A DNA stretch of 64,000 nucleotides from Chlamydoabsidia padenii (Eukaryota > Mucoromycota > Mucoromycetes > Mucorales > Cunninghamellaceae). The notes below the pieces were generated by a model. That model was not told the origin of the DNA and made no database searches. It saw only the letters and a program-made list of their open reading frames with translations. The DNA lies in the NCBI GenBank assembly GCA_025330725.1, contig JAIWND010000019.1, positions 372,001-436,000 of the forward strand, in the 5' to 3' direction. The position numbers and the translations under genes were made by a program. This document shows, piece after piece, positions 59,265 to 64,000 of the stretch. Numbering within the stretch: position 1 is the stretch's first letter; each line of letters opens with the position of its first letter.

Positions 59265-62200
59265 ATGTCACGCCATCGAGCAGTGCGAAACCTTGATCTT
59301 GATGGTAATGTGATAGAAACTTTGCGGTTATGATTAATAGGCTAACAATTTACTTTTTATCTAGATGTTCTTGACGAAGATCAACTTGACACCGAATATG
59401 ACGAAAACCAACGTAAAGACAAAACATTAATTCTTATTGTCACTGCTCACTCTTTTTATTTTATTTTATAAACTACACAAGTGGACGAATCACAACTATC
59501 TAATGAAGATCTTGATGCCCTTGAAGAAGGATTAGATTATGTATACGGGGTAATTGGCCAAGACGTGCCCTTGACGGATGTGGAAATCAAGGAAGCATTA
59601 TGGTACTACTATTTTGACAAGGATGAAACTGTCAACTGGGCTCTAGGTAAATGAAGGAAAAAAAAAAAAAAGGAATATATAGAAAGAGTATTAACAAATT
59701 GTGTATATAGAAAAAGTAGCAAGCATTAAAGTGGAACAGGACAAGCAAAAGGCCAAGGAAGCGAAGAAAACCAAAGGTAAGGAAAAACAAATACTTGTAA
59801 AAACAGTGGGACGAAGGAAGGATGGCTCTCATTTGTTTTTTATATCCCATACACTACTCTTTTACATTTTTTCTTTTATACCCTTCATCATTACCCTTAT
59901 TATTCACTCACTATACCATCCTCCACTTTACTCTCCTAAATCATATCTATTCACAATAATCTGACGGCTGGGGGGGGGGATCTTCCATGGGACAAAATAG
60001 GTTTGTATTCTTTATAGAATAGAAATGAATGGATGATCATTGAACACTCATATACTTTTCTTTAATATAGTGACAAGAAAACCACACTATCGGCGGCCTC
60101 CTTCGAAAATGTATATGGATGAATCAACAACTTTGGTAACTTGCACCACTACTCCATTGTCTCAATTGGCTGGCAAATCATCTCTATCAAGTTTGGCTAG
60201 TCTGCGATCTTCAACAGGTCCTAAAAGTTCCTTATCATCACTGGTATCTGTATCTAAATCATCATCAACGAATACAGACAGTACTCCATCCAAAACTAGT
60301 GGCGGCGGCTCTCTTTTATCTTTGGCACAGAAATCGGCAGGTCAACGCAACATGTCAGCTTTACAAAATCTAGCCAATCGACAAAAATCAACTGCGACAT
60401 CCTTATCCAAACCGCCGGGACAACAATCAACCAGTTTGGCACATTTGGCATCTCGGGCAAAAGCGAACAATCAATCAAACTTACTAGGCTCATTGGCATC
60501 ATCGGCTAAAACCAAGGGTACCTCTAATTTACTGGGATTGGGAACAAGAAACAATACACCTACTCTGGATGGAGCCACAATTCAAGCGATTACAACCAAC
60601 ACCAAGGAAATCGAAAGGAAGGAGGCGACTGGGATAACAATAGCTAGTAACAACCATTTTAGTGACATTACCAAGCAACCAAACAAAAAGATGAACCCTT
60701 TGATTGCGCCACCATCACCTGCTGCTGTCTTTCTCTTCCAACCTCGGGAACAATCACGATCTTCGCTTTCTGTTGATATCACTATGGCTCTCCCCAATTC
60801 TCTTGCTCAGGCGTTTTATGAAGCAATGCCACCTTCTTCCAAACTATTCAAATTCGATGCACCAAGTCCTGACGATATTGTATTCAAGGCTCAAAACCAG
60901 CGGATCAACAAGGCCAAATGAATGGATTGATATATCTCCCTCATCATCCCCCCTCTTCTTCTCTCTCTAGTTTATATCTTTTTACCTTTTTATTTTTATA
61001 TCAATATACACCTTCTTCTTCTTCTTCCACCAACACCTTCCTCTCTTTTGTTTCTAATGTCTCTTCTTCTCCTTCTTCTTCTCCTTCTTCTAGTCAAACA
61101 ACTGCCAAGTATACCTCAGCCACCACCAAAGCCGAAGAAAACAACCACCACAGATGATGATATAGAATACTTATCTGACGATGAAGATGTAATGAATCAA
61201 GATATGGCGGCATTAGGATTCAATGACAGCAAAAAAAGCACCACCACAAAGTCGAAACCTAGCCTTGTCACATCGAAACTAAAAGGTCTCAACTCTAATC
61301 TAACAACACCCTCAAGCACACCTTGTTCTAGTCGTGCTTCTTCACCTTTGGCCAAGATCCCTGCTTCAAAACGTGTCAATGTCTTGGAGGAATACGCCAA
61401 ACGGTCCATGGATAAACCCAAGATGAATCTGGTGGTGATAGGTAAATTCCAGTTTAAATCAGGGGCAACAACAATATTAACTCTTTTCTCTTTAGGTCAT
61501 GTGGACGCTGGTAAATCGACACTGATGGGTCACTTTTTATTCGATTTGGGAAATGTCAATGAAAGGGTGATGCAGAAATACGAACGGGATTCTCAAAAGA
61601 TCGGCAAAGGCTCTTTTGCATATGCATGGGTGCTGGATGAAACGGGCGAAGAACGGGATAGGTAAGAGAGCGTACAAAAAAAAAAAAAAAGGAAACATGT
61701 TACTCATTGGTGGTACTCTAGGGGAATCACAATGGACATTGCTATGAATTACTTTGAAACACCACATCGTCAATTTACTTTATTGGATGCACCAGGTCAC
61801 CGGGATTTCATTCCCAACATGATTTCAGGTACTTCTCAAGCAGATGCGGCGATTTTGGTGGTGGATGCGGCGACAGGTGGATTCGAATCTGGATTTGATG
61901 CCAATGGTCAAACAAAAGAACATGCTTTGTTGGCAAGAAGTCTTGGCGTTCAACAATTGGTCGTTGCCATCAACAAATTGGATGTGGTAAGTCATAAAAG
62001 TGACAATACAATAACTTATGATCTCATCATTACTTCTATTAGATGAACTGGGACCAAGCTCGCTTTGATGAAATCGTTGGCAAATTAGGTGTCTTTTTAT
62101 TACAAGCCGGTTACCGAAAAACCAACCTTACGTATGTCCCTGTCTCTGGTCTTACGGGTGAAAACTTGGTCAAGAAAAGTGAAACAGAAGCATTGACTAG

Positions 62201-63266
62201 CTGGTATCATGGGCCCTGCCTTATGGATGTGATTGGTAAGTGCTAAGCAATAAAATGGGATTACATTGCATAAATTGTATGTGTGCACTAAATTACATTT
62301 TTATTATTTAGATACCATCGAACCTCCTGTACGACTGTTGGATAAACCCTTCCGAATGGGTGTTTCGGACTTTTTCAAAGGAGGCATCGGTAGTAGTGGC
62401 GGTGTCTCTTTGGCGGGCTCTATTGATTCTGGCAGTGTCCAAGTGGGTGAACAAGTGATGGTGGTCCCTGGTAATGAAATCGGTATAGTGAAGACTCTCC
62501 AGGTGAATGATGAATCGACCAATTGGGGTGCTGCTGGTGACTCGGTGTTGATGACACTGTCAGGTTTGGATATTTTAAATTTAAGGTAAAAGAAAAAAAA
62601 AAAAACACAAGTAATACACCAAAAAGCTTATAATCAATCTTTTTTTCAACTTAGCACTGGTTGCGTTCTTTGTACACCTCTTCACCCTGTACCTACCACA
62701 ACCGCGTTTACCGCGCAAATCGTTGTTTTTGATGTAAGAATTCCTATCACATCTGGATTCCCTGTAAGTAACTAATTATACATCTCGAATGGTGAGCGGG
62801 ACAGAAACTAATCACCATATCTTTTATTTTTATTTTTTATGAAACAGGTCATCCTTCATCACCAAAGTTCCAACGAACCAGCTTCGATCGTCAAACTGCT
62901 CTGTGCTCTGGACAAGTCAACCGGGGAAGTGACCAAACGAAATCCTAGGTAACGTATAAAAGAGTCTAGACAAATATGTAAAGCCTATGCAAAGTTGTAT
63001 TAAACAAGAGTGTGTTTGCCGTTTATAGACATTTATCGAAAGGTGCCACAGCAAAAGTCAAGATCCAATTATCACACCGTGCCATCCCATTGGAAACCTT
63101 TAAAGATAACAAGCAACTTGGTCGGATCATGTTACGAAAAGGGGGTGAAACTGTGGCAGCGGGTGTAGTGGACGAGGTAAAAGTGAATTATCACCAAAAA
63201 AAAACATAAAGCATTTTACTCACTCATTACTTGTCTCTTTTTTAGATTCTTACGTTTGGTACCTGA
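59265..63266 (+). CDS. HBS1: Hbs1, eRF3/EF1A-like ribosome-rescue GTPase (long splice form)
   Basis: Exons 59265-59304, 59365-59412, 59482-59646 and 59711-59776 encode the HBS1_N domain ([35 protein letters not shown]). In this form exon 4 joins 61094 ([16 protein letters not shown]), and the GTPase follows: [13 protein letters not shown] (G1), [12 protein letters not shown] (switch), [15 protein letters not shown] (G3), [13 protein letters not shown] (G4) and the EF1A-like beta-barrels, ending DEILTFGT at 63266. Hbs1 works with Dom34/Pelota on stalled ribosomes. AATAAA near 63350. The skipped exon at 60071 is a separate entry. Confidence 0.93.
60071..60921 (+). CDS. SKI7: Alternative SKI7-like terminal exon of the HBS1 locus
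   Basis: An 850-base open stretch with a TTTAATATAG acceptor, in the same phase as the 61094 acceptor (both complete a Val codon after exon 4), ending with its own TGA at 60919. Joined to the four HBS1_N exons it gives a protein of about 390 residues without a GTPase domain. It has five or six spaced L-x-x-L-A motifs ([49 protein letters not shown]) and ends near [17 protein letters not shown]. By family knowledge, this resembles the short Ski7-like isoform of HBS1L, which links the exosome to the Ski complex. That the exon is used is inferred. Confidence 0.75.
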
Positions 63267-64000
63267 TTATCCTATTTAGCCATTTTTAGACAATAGCCTC
63301 ATTCCCCTCCCCTTTTAGAGTTTTATCCACGGACTGACGATACACATACAATAAAAAAAAACCATGCTTTTATAATACGAAAAACTGTTGATTGAATGGT
63401 TGTAATGGATTGGGTAGCATAGTAAAATAATGGGTTACAGCAGTAATGATAGCTGGAAGATTTTATGTATAGTAGATCAGGAACAAAAAGTAGCTATGAA
63501 TGGAGAAATGGCACTCTTTATCTCGCTTACATTGGCTCCTGTTGTGCAACCAAGAAAGAATAACATATGTGATTGTTTCTCGGATTTCCATCACCACGTC
63601 TTTTGTATTGGTCGGGAATGTCACGTTGATCTTTTTCTTTTTATTTTAACTACCAGACTCGGACCATGCATGAAAAACAAAAAGCTGGTGAAATAAAGGC
63701 GGGAAGGTACTCTTTATCTCATTATGATGTGTTCTTGAAAGGATGCAGACATGATGTTTCGTTTTAGACCATATCACATCCTATACCTTGTAAGTGAAAG
63801 ACTAGGGCTGGGCTTCAAAATCGGATGATGCTCTTTTTTTTTTTTTTTTTTTAGGTTCATGGAGATTGAATTATGTTAAATAGGATCTTAATGAATCAAC
63901 AGGCAATGGATTGAACAACAGCCATACATAATAGAATGATCGTCGTGGTTGCTCAATGTTGTACAAACATCAATCAGTAGAAAGGTCGTAACATTCTACG
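63267..64000. other. HBS1 3' flank and edge of window
   Basis: AATAAA at 63350 fits the HBS1 polyadenylation signal. The 88-codon ORF at 63430 has no recognisable features, and no splice context supports it. A T18 run is at 63834-63852. No further gene is supported up to the edge. Confidence 0.4.

Noticed and set aside
63430..63696. 88-codon ORF near the right edge; faint similarity of its DNA to the kinase 5' end
   Set aside because: The similarity is short and scattered and the ORF has no family features or splice context.
1..64000. Search for CRISPR arrays, bacterial operons, viral genes or a biosynthetic cluster
   Set aside because: No spaced direct-repeat arrays, no bacterial-style gene packing, no viral replication or capsid genes and no PKS/NRPS/terpene enzymes are visible; the content is ordinary fungal genes.

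Overview
This window looks like nuclear DNA of a filamentous fungus, most likely an early-diverging one (Mucoromycota, perhaps Mucorales); no species can be named from the sequence alone. The evidence is A+T-rich DNA, compact genes with many 50-110 base GT..YAG introns (donor usually GTAAGT, acceptor usually TAG), fungus-specific genes (chitin synthase chaperone Chs7, vacuolar ATPase c' subunit Vma11, a Cdc3/AspB-type septin, Icp55) and many long poly-A/T runs. About 25 protein genes and one tRNA gene are visible. There is no bacterial, viral or plasmid content.

Layout. 1-4962 (-) tricalbin, cut by the left edge; 5164-6253 (+) HAD/Cof phosphatase; 6599-7993 (-) Osh/Kes1-type sterol-lipid carrier; 8536-11163 (-) Vps9-type Rab5 exchange factor with a CUE domain; 11462-11936 (-) acyl-CoA-binding protein; 12535-14397 (+) Icp55 aminopeptidase P; 14705-16645 (-) aldehyde dehydrogenase; 16964-18079 (+) type II Golgi glycosyltransferase; 19252-19574 (-) possible small secreted protein; 19987-21265 (+) Chs7; 21962-22600 (+) unknown ORF interrupted by a small inverted-repeat element; 23575-26366 (-) FHA/CHK2-type kinase, divergent from 26758-28230 (+) OGG1; 28670-29013 (-) small unknown protein, divergent from 29486-31461 (+) septin; 31941-33789 (-) CDK11; 33898-34645 (-) dual-specificity phosphatase; 35799-37853 (-) frameshifted unknown gene; 37.9-40.3 kb repeat and transposon-relic zone; 40367-42044 (-) MCT-type transporter; 42298-43881 (-) MBOAT acyltransferase, divergent from 44087-45043 (+) Vma11; 45473-48599 (-) ARMC8/Gid5; 48833-49968 (-) TatD hydrolase; 50333-50405 (+) tRNA-Cys; 50.4-53.4 kb nearly gene-free; 53386-54578 (+) F-box protein; 55686-59008 (+) RhoGEF (DH-PH); 59265-63266 (+) HBS1, with an alternative SKI7-like terminal exon.

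How the genes relate. The set is ordinary eukaryotic housekeeping, not a cluster. Loose themes are lipid transfer and remodelling (tricalbin, Osh, ACBP, MBOAT), endosome and vacuole function (Vps9, Vma11), polarity and cell wall (septin, RhoGEF, Chs7), DNA damage (CHK2-type kinase head to head with OGG1) and RNA/protein quality control (HBS1/SKI7, GID5).

Most notable points: (1) one locus appears to encode both Hbs1 and a Ski7-like protein through two alternative 3' exon sets that share the same splice phase; (2) a recurrent promoter-proximal motif, roughly CGG-N-ATTT-R-AA, lies about 70-130 bases upstream of many starts; (3) the promoter and 5' end of the CHK2-type gene has a decayed duplicate 7 kb away; (4) a 5-base tandem duplication breaks an otherwise intact gene near 37.7 kb, which sits in a zone of duplicated fragments and a DDE-transposase relic.
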